A stretch of DNA of 64,000 bases from Methylibium petroleiphilum PM1 (lineage in GTDB: Bacteria > Pseudomonadota > Gammaproteobacteria > Burkholderiales > Burkholderiaceae_C). This document shows, one piece after another, positions 1 through 7,548 of this stretch (within the stretch, counting starts at the first letter, position 1; each line of letters starts with the position of its first letter). The notes under the pieces were generated by a model, which did not search any database, was not told where the DNA came from, and saw only the letters and a program-made list of their open reading frames with translations. The stretch lies in assembly GCF_000015725.1 (NCBI RefSeq), contig NC_008826.1:124001-188000 (forward strand), written 5' to 3'. Position numbers and translations under genes: made by a program.

Positions 1-41
1 CGTACGCCGCCGACCTCGAGATCGCCGCGCCGGCGAACTGA
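1..41 (+). CDS. 3' end of an upstream gene (partial)
   Basis: An open frame enters from the window edge and ends in TGA after the residues YAADLEIAAPAN. Only the last 12 codons are visible, so nothing can be said about function. It reads in the same direction as the following operon. Confidence 0.4.
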   Translation, partial: YAADLEIAAPAN

Positions 42-70
42 TCGCGTCGCAGTGTGGTTCAAATAGTCGT

Positions 71-97
71 GCATAACACGTATGCATACGCTACACT
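71..97 (+). promoter_or_regulatory. Promoter with recurrent box, leaderless geometry
   Basis: The box GCATAACACGTATGCATACG is followed by a -10-like TACACT (92-97). The A of the ATG at 104 lies 7 nt after the hexamer, where transcription would be expected to start. The box, read on the reverse strand, matches the TATCnGnACGTGTTATGTA family found at six other places in the flanks. No -35 resembling TTGACA is visible. Confidence 0.5.
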
Positions 98-103
98 GTG
101 CGC

Positions 104-685
104 ATGCAATCCAACAGCCCATTCACCAACTTCTTGTCGCGTCCGCTCGCGACGATCCTGATCGCCTTCCTCGCCGTCTTCTTCGCTGCCTACGCGCATG
201 CCGCCCAGGCCAGCGCGATGCAGGGCAAGGTCGTCTACGTCGACGACGGTGACACCGTGGTGCTGCTCACTGCGGCCAACGAGCAGGTGAAGATCCGCCT
301 GGCGTCGATCGACGCGCCGGAGTCCTCCCACACCAACAAGGAACGCGGCCGGATCGGCCAGCCGTTCTCGGACAACGCGAAGCGCTACCTCGAGCAGCTC
401 GTGAAGGGCCAGACCGTGGACGCGCAGTGCCACGACGTCGACCGCTACAGCCGCCACGTGTGCACGCTGACGGTGGGCCGCGTGGAAGTGAACCGCGAAA
501 TGGTGCGCGCCGGCTGGGCCTGGGCCAACACCGCCTCCGGCGGGCGCTACCTGCGCGACGCCGGCCTGCCGCAGCTGCAGGCGCAGGCACAGGGTGCGCG
601 CCAGGGCCTGTGGGCCGGCTCGAACCCGGTGCCGCCGTGGGAGTGGCGACGCCAGTGCTGGGAGTCGGGGAACTGCCCGCAGTGA
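104..685 (+). CDS. Secreted thermonuclease-like (SNase) protein
   Basis: This 193-aa protein has an N-terminal signal segment (about residues 1-34, hydrophobic core ILIAFLAVFFAAYAHA) and then a staphylococcal-nuclease fold domain. Visible family motifs are VDDGDTV (46-52), KIRLASIDAPE (63-73), which supplies the catalytic Arg/Asp region, and DRYSRHVC (113-120) with the second active-site Arg. The family cuts DNA and RNA with calcium, here probably in the periplasm or outside the cell. The ATG at 104 was chosen over an in-frame GTG at 98 because it sits 7 nt after the -10 box, giving a leaderless start. Its stop overlaps the GTG of the next gene. The leader resembles that of the lipoprotein gene at 4923. 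Confidence 0.85.
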   Translation: MQSNSPFTNFLSRPLATILIAFLAVFFAAYAHAAQASAMQGKVVYVDDGDTVVLLTAANEQVKIRLASIDAPESSHTNKERGRIGQPFSDNAKRYLEQLVKGQTVDAQCHDVDRYSRHVCTLTVGRVEVNREMVRAGWAWANTASGGRYLRDAGLPQLQAQAQGARQGLWAGSNPVPPWEWRRQCWESGNCPQ

Positions 686-954
686 GCGCGCCGCTGTCTC
701 TCCTGCGCAAGGCTGCGCCGTGGCTGTCGGTGTTCGCACTGGCCTACATCGCCCTGGGCACGGCCGCGCTCTTCTACTGGAGCAAGCCGCTGACGATCTG
801 GATGGGCTACGGCGAGCTGCTGTCGGCCGACGCGATCCCGATCCCCGTGCGCATGCTGTGGGCCGTGGCCGTCTTCTTCCCCGCCGGAATCCTCTTCAAC
901 CTGGGTCGCTGGCTCGCGCTGCGCGCCGGCCCGCTCGCCTTCTACCGTCCCTGA
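682..954 (+). CDS. Small two-helix membrane protein
   Basis: The frame starts at a GTG inside the nuclease stop (GTGA overlap), so the two genes are probably translationally coupled. The 90-aa product has two hydrophobic segments, about residues 12-31 (WLSVFALAYIALGTAALFYW) and 55-78, and otherwise short polar loops. No family is recognised. Its position between a secreted nuclease and a secreted protein suggests an envelope role, but that is inference only. Confidence 0.6.
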   Translation: MSAPLSLLRKAAPWLSVFALAYIALGTAALFYWSKPLTIWMGYGELLSADAIPIPVRMLWAVAVFFPAGILFNLGRWLALRAGPLAFYRP

Positions 955-955
955 C

Positions 956-1561
956 ATGACCTTCTCTTTCCTGCGCCGTCTGGCGCGCGCCTCTCTGTGT
1001 TCCTTCGCACTCGCCGCCGCGCTGCCCGCGCTGGCGGGCGACGCGGTGGTCCCGCGCGGCCTCAAGGGCCTGGACCTCGGCCTGCCCAAGGCCGCCGCAC
1101 TGCAAGTCGTCGAGCGGCTCCAGCTGGGCTCGCCCTTGAAGTGTTCGGCGAACTCCGCCGGCGAGGAGCACTGCCAGGCCGGGCCTCTCCCTGCTTCGGC
1201 GGGCTTCACCTTCGCCCGCGAGCGCGTGCACTACCTCGCCTTGTCCTTCACGTCCTCCGGAGTCCTGGACCAGGTGGCGCTGACGATGGGCCAGGAGATC
1301 TCGCCGGCGCGCGTCGACGCCTTCGGAGAGATCGCCGAGACGCTCGCCGCGGCCGCCGGCGCCAACCCGCAAGTCTTCGCCGGTGGCTCCATGGGCGACG
1401 TCTGGTTGCGCTGGAAGGACGGCAAGGGCGAGTTGCTGCTGACCATGTCGCAGTTCCAGCGTGGCGTCCAGGTGCAGGCCTTCCTGCGCAGCGCGGCGCG
1501 CGCCCCGGATGCGTTCACCAAGCGTTCGCGCGGCAACGAACGGTTCCTTGGCGACCTGTGA
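956..1561 (+). CDS. Exported hypothetical protein
   Basis: The ATG lies 1 nt after the preceding stop. The 201-aa product begins with a clear signal peptide (positive RRLAR, hydrophobic core, cleavage probably after ALA near residue 27). A cysteine pair at residues 63 and 73 could form a periplasmic disulfide. The remainder is a mixed alpha/beta sequence with no motif I recognise. It is the third gene of the operon starting at 104. Confidence 0.65.
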   Translation: MTFSFLRRLARASLCSFALAAALPALAGDAVVPRGLKGLDLGLPKAAALQVVERLQLGSPLKCSANSAGEEHCQAGPLPASAGFTFARERVHYLALSFTSSGVLDQVALTMGQEISPARVDAFGEIAETLAAAAGANPQVFAGGSMGDVWLRWKDGKGELLLTMSQFQRGVQVQAFLRSAARAPDAFTKRSRGNERFLGDL

Positions 1562-1569
1562 TCGAAGGG

Positions 1570-1842
1570 ATGACCGTGCGAGAGGAAGCCAAACCCACGA
1601 AGCGATTCGGCAAGTCGGCGGCGCTGGCTGCGCTGGACGCGCGCGCGGCGCGCATCGCGGCCGAGCAGAAGTTCGACCGGAGCAACGGCACGTCGCAGCT
1701 GCGCCCGCCTGGCGCGCGTGACGAGATCACCGACGAGATCATCAACCGGGCCGTCGAGTACGGCCGCATGCGGGCCTTCGAGCAGTTCGCCGAGGCGATC
1801 GAGGAAGGCTTCCGCTTCGAACCCAACCAGGAGTCCACGTGA
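1570..1842 (+). CDS. Small hypothetical protein
   Basis: This 90-aa charged, Lys/Arg/Glu-rich protein has no signal peptide. Three starts are possible: GTG 1558 (overlapping the previous stop), ATG 1570 and GTG 1576. The last has the best spacing from GAAGGG, so the N-terminus is uncertain. The C-terminal half (ITDEIINRAVEYGRMRAFEQFAEAIEEGF) should be helical. No family is recognised. Confidence 0.5.
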   Translation: MTVREEAKPTKRFGKSAALAALDARAARIAAEQKFDRSNGTSQLRPPGARDEITDEIINRAVEYGRMRAFEQFAEAIEEGFRFEPNQEST

Positions 1843-2762
1843 CATCCACCACCACCGAACCCCTGGCGCGCGCGCTGCTGCTCGCCGTCATCAACTGCGG
1901 GCACGAGATCGACTCGTCGCGCGTCCTGCTGCACTTCGACGCCAAGCAGGAAGGGCACAACGCCCTGAACCAGCTGTCGCGGCGCATCGAAGGCGTCCTG
2001 CAGGCGCAACCCGCTGCGGCGGCACCTGCCATCCGCTGGTCGCCGATCGAGACCGCGCCCAAGGACGGCAGCGTGATCCTGGTCGACGACAACGCCGGCG
2101 GCGGCGCGCCGTGGGCGGCCGCCAAGTGGCTGGCCGGCGAGGAGTGGTCGGGCTGGATCTACGAAGACGACGTGATGAACGACAACCAGCCGCTCGGGCC
2201 GAACCCGACCCGCTGGCTCGAGGGGCTCGACGCGAGCGTCAATGTCGCGAAGGAACAAGCGCCGGTGCGGCCGCCCGTGTCCGAGTCGCCGGAGCGCCTG
2301 GCCGAGCTCAAGGCGCAGCTGGACCTCGCGCTGCAGGCGAACGCCGACGCGCGCCGTGCCGGCCGGGCCGAAGCGCTGGCCATCCTGATGGGCACGTCGG
2401 CCGAGGACTTCCCCGAGATCTACATCGGCGAGCACACGGTGGGCGAGGGCGACGCCCTGTCGTTCCACTGGCGCGAGGACGCCCTTCGGACCCTCCTTCT
2501 CCTGACCGGTGCGGATCCGGCCGGCGCCCTGATCGAGCGGGTGACGGACGCCTGGTGGAGCCAGGAGCACATGATCGACGAGCTGCGCGATCGCCTGCGC
2601 AACGGACCCAGGAAGATCAACAACCTGACGGAGTTCTTTGCCGAGGCGAAGCTGCTGGACCTGCGCGCGAGCGACCTGGCCCCCAAGCTGGCCGCGCGGC
2701 CCGAGTTCGCAGCCGAGGCGGCGATCGCGCGTGCCGCCGGCACGCAGGAGGATCGGGCTTGA
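1839..2762 (+). CDS. DUF551-like phage-type protein
   Basis: It starts with GTG overlapping the previous TGA. The 307-aa product contains, at about residues 65-125, the pattern WSPIETAPKDG...ILV...W...PTRWLEGL, typical of the DUF551-like segment common in phage and prophage proteins. The segments on either side are helical and rich in Ala, Glu and Leu, with no other recognisable domain. The role of DUF551 is not known. It sits inside a run of overlapping small genes, consistent with a phage- or plasmid-like replicon. Confidence 0.6.
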   Translation: MTSTTTEPLARALLLAVINCGHEIDSSRVLLHFDAKQEGHNALNQLSRRIEGVLQAQPAAAAPAIRWSPIETAPKDGSVILVDDNAGGGAPWAAAKWLAGEEWSGWIYEDDVMNDNQPLGPNPTRWLEGLDASVNVAKEQAPVRPPVSESPERLAELKAQLDLALQANADARRAGRAEALAILMGTSAEDFPEIYIGEHTVGEGDALSFHWREDALRTLLLLTGADPAGALIERVTDAWWSQEHMIDELRDRLRNGPRKINNLTEFFAEAKLLDLRASDLAPKLAARPEFAAEAAIARAAGTQEDRA

Positions 2763-3100
2763 CGGAGTTTCTGCTGGGAGACATCCCGCACGGCGTGACA
2801 CGCTCCGCGCAGGACGAGGCGTTCCGCGGCGCGAAGGTGCGCTGCGAGAACCCGTACTGGAGCCGCCACCTGCAGCTCGCGCTGTTCGAGTCGCTCGGGT
2901 GCACCTGGCCCGCCGTCCGTGTGGTGCCGTGGAACACGCGCCGGCCGCTGCTGGTGATCCAGCAGTCCCCTGTTGGCGCGCACCGTTGGTTCTTGTCGTG
3001 GGCGACCGAGCCCGACTTCGAGACCTGCCCGCTGCCCGAATACTCGGCCAAGGCGCTGGTGAAGGCCTACCGCAAGCTGTCCTCAGGAGCCGCGTCGTGA
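2759..3100 (+). CDS. Hypothetical protein, TTG start
   Basis: The only plausible start is TTG at 2759, overlapping the preceding TGA (TTGA), which points to translational coupling. The 113-aa product is rich in Trp and Arg (NPYWSRHLQLALFESLGCTW, then HRWFLSWATEPDFETCPLPEY) and should be a compact soluble domain. No family is recognised. Confidence 0.5.
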   Translation: MTEFLLGDIPHGVTRSAQDEAFRGAKVRCENPYWSRHLQLALFESLGCTWPAVRVVPWNTRRPLLVIQQSPVGAHRWFLSWATEPDFETCPLPEYSAKALVKAYRKLSSGAAS

Positions 3101-3294
3101 GGGTGTCGCTTGGCTTGGTGCTGTGCGCGGCGGCTCTGCTGCTCGCGCTGCCGGTGATTCGACCGATGTTCGCCGAGCTCGAAGCGACGGAGCGCGATTG
3201 CGTTCGAACACCGCCCGAGCGTCGCACCGAATCCCAGCGCGCGCGCTGCAAGCCGCAGGGCCCGGCAGGCCTCATCATCCCCGGCGTGCTCTGA
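3097..3294 (+). CDS. Small exported or membrane-anchored peptide
   Basis: The GTG start overlaps the TGA of the previous gene. The 65-aa product has an N-terminal hydrophobic stretch (VSLGLVLCAAALLLALPVI) followed by a short charged tail with two cysteines. It could be an anchored periplasmic peptide. It is the last gene of the 104-3294 operon. Confidence 0.45.
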   Translation: MRVSLGLVLCAAALLLALPVIRPMFAELEATERDCVRTPPERRTESQRARCKPQGPAGLIIPGVL

Positions 3295-3347
3295 CCGGCG
3301 TTCGCCAGGCAAAGGCGGACAAGATGCGCAAACCGGATACACGCGAC

Positions 3348-3367
3348 GTATCGCGCCGTGTTATGCT
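3348..3367 (+). promoter_or_regulatory. Promoter with recurrent box
   Basis: The sequence GTATCGCGCCGTGTTATGCT matches the recurrent flank box and ends in a -10-like TATGCT (3362-3367). Unlike the leaderless copies it is followed by a short leader with a ribosome site (AAGGAG, about 3383) before the ATG at 3395. Confidence 0.5.
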
Positions 3368-3394
3368 TTCGTCGCCTCAACCACAAGGAGCGAC

Positions 3395-3778
3395 ATGAGC
3401 ACACTCACCGGCGGCGCGCCGCCGACGACCCCCACCCACCCGAAACACGACCTCTACGCCAACGCCGCCACGTTCGTCGCGTCGGCGATCACCATCTGGT
3501 CCGGCCTGCAAGAGCGTTCCGCCTTGCTCGCAGTCCTGGGCGCCGTCTTCCTGATCTGGAGCGCGTTCTCGCTGTTCCGTCCGCGCAAGGGTGGTGCCGG
3601 ATCGGTGGCGCACCAGTTCGTGCAGACGCACGCGCGCCGGCTGAGCCTCGCGGCCTTCGTGGTCGCGGCGGCCCTGACCTGGTATGCGTTCGATGCCAAC
3701 CTGATGCTGCCGTCCGTGATGGGCGGCCTCCTGCTGGTGGCCACGGCGTTCAAGCTGTTCGGCAAGAAGGCGGCCTGA
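3395..3778 (+). CDS. Multi-spanning membrane protein
   Basis: This 127-aa protein begins at an ATG with AAGGAG 7-8 nt upstream. Hydrophobic segments lie at about residues 24-38, 43-58, 85-100 and 103-120, separated by a basic loop (FRPRKGG). It resembles general small inner-membrane proteins, and no family is recognised. It is co-transcribed with the next gene from the box promoter at 3348-3367. Confidence 0.6.
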   Translation: MSTLTGGAPPTTPTHPKHDLYANAATFVASAITIWSGLQERSALLAVLGAVFLIWSAFSLFRPRKGGAGSVAHQFVQTHARRLSLAAFVVAAALTWYAFDANLMLPSVMGGLLLVATAFKLFGKKAA

Positions 3779-3780
3779 CC

Positions 3781-4008
3781 ATGGTCGTGAACGTCGCCGA
3801 CATGACCAGCTACGAGAGCGGCCGCCGGCTTGCCCAATGGTGGATCGACAGCGGCGGCGAGCTCGACGTGGACGGCCCCTACTTCGGCAGCGAATCGCTC
3901 TACGAAGGCTTCATCCATCGTCTGGACCAGGAGCGTCGTGCGCGCGAACAGCGCGCCGGCGAACCCGGCCCCACGCAGGCGGTCGATCTGGAGCTGGCCT
4001 TCGCGTAG
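3781..4008 (+). CDS. Small hypothetical protein
   Basis: The ATG follows the preceding stop by 2 nt. The 75-aa acidic product is soluble with no signal (MVVNVADMTSYESGRRLAQW...). It ends just before the terminator at 4033. No family is recognised. Confidence 0.5.
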   Translation: MVVNVADMTSYESGRRLAQWWIDSGGELDVDGPYFGSESLYEGFIHRLDQERRAREQRAGEPGPTQAVDLELAFA

Positions 4009-4032
4009 CTGCTGCTTCCTCAACCAACCTCG

Positions 4033-4060
4033 ACGGGCCCCTTGTGGGCCCGTTTTCCTT
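4033..4060 (+). terminator. Rho-independent terminator
   Basis: A perfect 8-bp stem ACGGGCCC / GGGCCCGT with loop CTTGT is followed by TTTCCTTTCT. It ends the 3395-4008 operon. Confidence 0.85.
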
Positions 4061-4177
4061 TCTCGCTGTGTTCGTCCCCCCAGATCTCCACCTGCCTGTT
4101 CGGCATCTCCGGTGGCAAGAGAACAGGCATCCGCCTGCCCACACCCCGGCCAACCGGCCGCAACCAACGGAGAAACC

Positions 4178-4369
4178 ATGACCAATCCCACCTCACTCTG
4201 CCCGCAAGGCGCGACCCTGCTGCGCGAGGCGCAGAAGCTGCTCGCCGAGATCGACAGCTGGGGCGGCACCGTGCACGAGAGCCATCTGGCCGGCCTGCGT
4301 GCGGCCGTCCGCCAGGCCCAGGGCGACAGCACCGGCGTTCCGGCGAACACCACCGCGGAGGCGCAGTGA
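4178..4369 (+). CDS. Small helical hypothetical protein
   Basis: The ATG has ACGGAGA about 7 nt upstream. The 63-aa product is mostly one amphipathic helix region (GATLLREAQKLLAEIDSW). Its stop overlaps the start of the next gene (TGATG). No family is recognised. Confidence 0.5.
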   Translation: MTNPTSLCPQGATLLREAQKLLAEIDSWGGTVHESHLAGLRAAVRQAQGDSTGVPANTTAEAQ

Positions 4370-4602
4370 TGCTCGCTGTTCAATCGGCACAAGAAGCCCA
4401 AGGCTTCATGCTCGCCGCCAAGGACCTGGACAAGGCGCTGGCCATCGGTGCCGGCTTCCTGAGTGCCGGGTCCGAAGCGGAGCTGCGCGCGCGCCGCGAC
4501 GCGCACCTGGCCGGCGTCGCCGCCTGGGTGTCCGAGCAACCGGACCCCGTCGCTGCCGGGCATTACGCCAGGCGGGACTTCGCCGCTCTCGCCAACGCCT
4601 AA
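4369..4602 (+). CDS. Small Ala-rich hypothetical protein
   Basis: This 77-aa product is translationally coupled to the gene before it through TGATG. It is Ala-rich and probably helical. No motif, signal or membrane segment is seen. Confidence 0.5.
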   Translation: MLAVQSAQEAQGFMLAAKDLDKALAIGAGFLSAGSEAELRARRDAHLAGVAAWVSEQPDPVAAGHYARRDFAALANA

Positions 4603-4612
4603 GGAGGCCGCC

Positions 4613-4807
4613 GTGATCACGATCCACGAGTTCGGCACCGCGCCGCAGAACGTCCCCACCGGCTACAGCCTGAAGCAAGAAGCGCACGGCACCGCCGAGC
4701 AGTTGCAGCAGCAGTTCGACGGCCAGGATGTCGTCCTGGTGCGCGGCGCCAACGTCCACGGACAGCCCGGCGTCTTCGTCGTCGGCGTCTTCGCTCCGAA
4801 GGCCTGA
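4613..4807 (+). CDS. Small hypothetical protein, GTG start
   Basis: The GTG is preceded by a perfect AAGGAGG (4601-4607), which decides the start. The 64-aa product is a small mixed alpha/beta protein with a repeated Gln run (EQLQQQF). It is the last gene before the terminator at 4820. No family is recognised. Confidence 0.55.
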   Translation: MITIHEFGTAPQNVPTGYSLKQEAHGTAEQLQQQFDGQDVVLVRGANVHGQPGVFVVGVFAPKA

Positions 4808-4819
4808 CCCAACCCTCCC

Positions 4820-4863
4820 AGCCCCGTGCTCGACTTCTTGTCGGCTCGGGGCTTCCTTCTTTC
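4820..4863 (+). terminator. Rho-independent terminator (repeated type A)
   Basis: A stem AGCCCCG / CGGGGCT encloses a 20-nt loop and is followed by TCCTTCTTTC. The left arm and loop start (CCAGCCCCGTGCTCGACTTC) recur exactly at the terminator near 7283, suggesting duplication. Confidence 0.8.
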
Positions 4864-4898
4864 GTGTAGTTGTTGTGCAACTCCGATACACACAATCT

Positions 4899-4916
4899 TA
4901 TCGGTACGTGTATAGT
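4899..4916 (+). promoter_or_regulatory. Promoter with recurrent box, leaderless geometry
   Basis: The box TATCGGTACGTGTATAGT ends in a -10-like TATAGT (4911-4916). The ATG of the lipoprotein gene begins at 4923, 7 nt later, so the message should start at or next to the start codon. There is no ribosome site between them. Confidence 0.55.
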
Positions 4917-4922
4917 ATGACT

Positions 4923-5507
4923 ATGCACTCAAACAGCCGACCCCACTTCTTGCGCCGGCCGCTGCTCATCGCGGCCGCCGCCTCCCTGACCCTCGCGCTC
5001 GCCGCCTGCGACTTCGGCGGCGGTGGCTCGGACGGCCCCTCGCAGCCGACCGACAACACCCCGGTTTCGCTCAGCGAGCGCATCACTCAGCTCGAGGCCA
5101 GCGGCCAGCTGCCGAGGTTGGACCGTTCGACGGATCTGCTGGGCTCGGACGCGAACGCCAACGGCGTGCGTGACGACATCGACACCTGGATCGCCGGGCG
5201 TGCCCTGAGCGCGCAGCGCACCAAGGCGCTCACCCGTGCAGCGAAGACGGCCCAGGCCGCCCTCACGGTCAATCCGGCGGATTCGTCCGCCGTCCGCGCC
5301 GTCGCCCGTCAAGGCGCGCGCGACATCAACTGCATCTCCACCGTCTTCGCCGGCGACACGGCCAGCAACAACGGCTTCGAGCTCCACAAGGCCATCGAGA
5401 AGTACACGTTCAACACCAAGCCACGTGTCCTCGCCTACATCACCTTCAACAAGGCGCTGTCCGGCGCCGTCCTGAGCCTGCCGTCGGGGGACACCTGCGA
5501 TGAATAA
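4923..5507 (+). CDS. Lipoprotein of unknown function
   Basis: The 194-aa product starts MHSNSRPHFLRRPLL and has a lipoprotein signal ending in the lipobox LAAC (Cys about residue 29), then a Gly/Ser linker. A short DANANGVRDDID segment resembles a calcium-binding Asp loop. Two further cysteines lie in the mature part. The first residues resemble those of the nuclease at 104 (M-x-SNS...FL-x-RPL), and both genes have the same promoter geometry. The downstream gene overlaps it by 8 nt, so the two probably act together at the envelope. Confidence 0.7.
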   Translation: MHSNSRPHFLRRPLLIAAAASLTLALAACDFGGGGSDGPSQPTDNTPVSLSERITQLEASGQLPRLDRSTDLLGSDANANGVRDDIDTWIAGRALSAQRTKALTRAAKTAQAALTVNPADSSAVRAVARQGARDINCISTVFAGDTASNNGFELHKAIEKYTFNTKPRVLAYITFNKALSGAVLSLPSGDTCDE

Positions 5508-7260
5508 GCGATTTCTGACCGCGGCGTGCGCCGCTCTGGCCGTCGTCACGGCCGCCCCGACCTTCGCTGCCCCCGCGCCCACGCCCTCGGCGTGCGGTGA
5601 CCAGGGCCTCTACGTCGGCTTCTACAACGGCGTCTGGAGCACCAGCGCCGATGCCCTGCGCGGCATGGGCGCGCTGCGTGCGCAGCTGGGGGAGACCTAT
5701 CGCGGCGAGCACATCCGCTACGAGCTCATGTACAACCCGACGAACGGCTGGGAAGGCATCGCGCAGGCATTCGATCAGCGGCTGGCGCAAGAGAACGCCG
5801 TGCTGACCAACCGATGGGAGTCGTTCTGGGACACCCTGCAGGGCCGCGGCCCGGGCGGTGCCGGCTTCCTCGCCACGCTGGGGCAGACCTTCAGTTCGAT
5901 GGCCAGCCTGGCCAACGACCTGCGCGCCATCGTGACGACGGCCTCCGTCAACTCGGTGACTTCGCTGGCGGCCAACCCGCCGACGGCGCGCGACTACGCC
6001 GAGCAGAACACGCGTCTGGACACGATGACGCTGGAAGGCAGGAAGCTGCTGCTCGTCGCGCACTCGCAGGGCGACCTGTTCCTTGGACAGGCCTACCAGC
6101 ACCTCGACGCCGGCGTCGCCGCCGGACGCGTGACGGCCGGCTCCTATGCCGCGCTGCGCATTGCCCCGGCTGGCTCCTATGCTCCGGCGCGCAGCCAGCA
6201 CGTGCTGGTCTCGCAGGATCAAGTGATCAACGCTCTGCGCCAGGCGGCGAACGTGCCGGCCAACAACGCCACGGTGCCGACCTACCAGGAGCAGATCGCC
6301 CTCGGCGTGTCGGACCCCGACATCAGCGCTGACCTGCTCGCGGAGACGTACCTGAACGCCATGTTCACCGGTGCCGGCGCGCCAGCGCCGATGATCAAGT
6401 CCGCGGCTTACCAGCTGATCGACGGCCTCACGACGCCTTCGCAACTGGCGCGCTCCGGCTTCTTCACCGCCACGCTCAACTGGGACCGCAACGGCGACGT
6501 GGACCTGCACGCCTTCGAGCCGAACGGCGCTCATGTCTTCTACGGCATGCCCAACGGCCAGTCGGGGATGCTGGACTACGACGACACGAGGACGACCGGC
6601 CCCGAGCACTACACGACCACCTGCGATGCGAGCCAGCTCGCCGAAGGCACCTACACGATCGCCGTCAACAACTTTGGCGCCCCGGCCGGCACCCAGGCTG
6701 TCGTTCAGGTCGCCACATGGGCCGACGGTCCGCTGCTGACGGCGCCGGTGCTCACGTTGGGCCAGCAGGCAGGCAGCGCCGGCAACGCGAATCCGACGCC
6801 GGTGATGACCGTCACCGTGGCCAAGGATCCGGCGACCGGCCTGTTCAAGGTGACGGCGGCCGCGGCCAACGGCGATGGCCCCGTGACCGGAACCCCGCAG
6901 ACGCTCCAACTGGAAGTGCAGATGGTTCCGCCGGCCGGAAAGGAAGCTCTCTGCGGAACCGCATCCGCCTACCAGATCCGTGACTTCACGAGCGACTTGG
7001 GCGGGCAGAGCTGGAACTGCACGCCGACGACCTGGAACATGCGCTTGACGAACACGACGTCGTCCACGATGGCGATCGGTTCCTTCGCTAAGTCGAGCAT
7101 TGCCTGGACGACCGCATCCAACAGTTGCGGCGCCACGCTGGCGGCCGGCGAGAGCTGTGTTGTCGCCATCAAGTCGCCGACGTTCACGGCCAGCGAATCT
7201 TCCGGCATGAACGTGAGCTGGCCGACCGTCGGCATCCAGAAGTACGTCTACATCTACTGA
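5500..7260 (+). CDS. Secreted protein with hydrolase-like motif and DUF2135-like domain
   Basis: This 586-aa protein has a signal peptide (residues 1-23, ending TFAA). Around residues 181-195 it carries LLLVAHSQGDLFLGQAY, an HSQGD nucleophile-elbow-like motif as in alpha/beta hydrolases, although a complete triad cannot be assigned by eye. Residues about 325-400 (WDRNGDVDLHAFEPNG...GYTIAVNNF-like) match the pattern of the DUF2135/YfaP domain. The C-terminal 100 residues are Ser/Thr-rich with paired cysteines. It overlaps the lipoprotein gene and is followed by a strong terminator. A secreted esterase or adhesin-like protein is possible, but the function is unproven. Confidence 0.6.
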   Translation: MNKRFLTAACAALAVVTAAPTFAAPAPTPSACGDQGLYVGFYNGVWSTSADALRGMGALRAQLGETYRGEHIRYELMYNPTNGWEGIAQAFDQRLAQENAVLTNRWESFWDTLQGRGPGGAGFLATLGQTFSSMASLANDLRAIVTTASVNSVTSLAANPPTARDYAEQNTRLDTMTLEGRKLLLVAHSQGDLFLGQAYQHLDAGVAAGRVTAGSYAALRIAPAGSYAPARSQHVLVSQDQVINALRQAANVPANNATVPTYQEQIALGVSDPDISADLLAETYLNAMFTGAGAPAPMIKSAAYQLIDGLTTPSQLARSGFFTATLNWDRNGDVDLHAFEPNGAHVFYGMPNGQSGMLDYDDTRTTGPEHYTTTCDASQLAEGTYTIAVNNFGAPAGTQAVVQVATWADGPLLTAPVLTLGQQAGSAGNANPTPVMTVTVAKDPATGLFKVTAAAANGDGPVTGTPQTLQLEVQMVPPAGKEALCGTASAYQIRDFTSDLGGQSWNCTPTTWNMRLTNTTSSTMAIGSFAKSSIAWTTASNSCGATLAAGESCVVAIKSPTFTASESSGMNVSWPTVGIQKYVYIY

Positions 7261-7282
7261 TCCGACGGCCTAAGCCGATCCC

Positions 7283-7322
7283 AGCCCCGTGCTCGACTTC
7301 CATGTCAGCGCGGGGCTTTCTC
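7283..7322 (+). terminator. Rho-independent terminator (repeated type A)
   Basis: A stem AGCCCCG / CGGGGCT is followed by TTCTCACT. It shares 20 exact bases with the terminator at 4820, although the surrounding genes differ. Confidence 0.8.
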
Positions 7323-7351
7323 ACTCAAAGAATCGAAGCGATACGCAGCGC

Positions 7352-7371
7352 GTATGTGCATGTGTTAGAGT
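7352..7371 (+). promoter_or_regulatory. Promoter with recurrent box, serving an RNA
   Basis: GTATGTGCATGTGTTAGAGT is a diverged copy of the flank box with a -10-like TAGAGT (7366-7371). Transcription would start near 7378, six bases before the tRNA-like RNA rather than at a start codon. Confidence 0.45.
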
Positions 7372-7383
7372 ACGCACATCACC

Positions 7384-7510
7384 GATCGGCGAACGGGCTT
7401 GGTGTCCGTACCCGGCAGAGACTTCAACGGCCGCACGGCCGGCGCGGACCACCGCTTGAGAGTAGCGAACTAACGGGGTGAGAGGGGTTCGAGTCCCCTG
7501 CTGATCGCCA
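7384..7510 (+). ncRNA. tRNA-like RNA, 127 nt, encoded CCA
   Basis: The 5' GATCGGC pairs along all 7 bp with GCTGATC near the 3' end (one G-U pair), followed by discriminator G and an encoded CCA. The T arm AGGGG-TTCGAGT-CCCCT is canonical. A 4-bp D stem ACGG/CCGT encloses a loop with GG at the usual place. The middle 72 nt do not form a standard anticodon arm; instead they contain hairpins such as CGGCC-GCAC-GGCCG, GCGG-ACCA-CCGC and CGCT-TGAGAGT-AGCG. It could be a tRNA with an insertion, a degenerate tRNA, or a separate tRNA-like regulatory RNA. It is too short for a normal tmRNA. Confidence 0.5.
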
Positions 7511-7548
7511 TCCAACAGCCCATCGATTCACCGGCGTTGCCCGCTTGC

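Noticed and set aside
5446-6909. 487-codon frame on the minus strand opposite the secreted protein
   Set aside because: Low-complexity Arg/Gly/Val composition typical of antisense frames; the plus-strand gene has a signal peptide and conserved domains.
7384-7510. Ordinary tRNA or a standard tmRNA
   Set aside because: It is too long for a tRNA and no 5-bp/7-nt anticodon arm with T33 could be placed; it is too short for tmRNA and no tag frame is evident. It is therefore reported only as tRNA-like.
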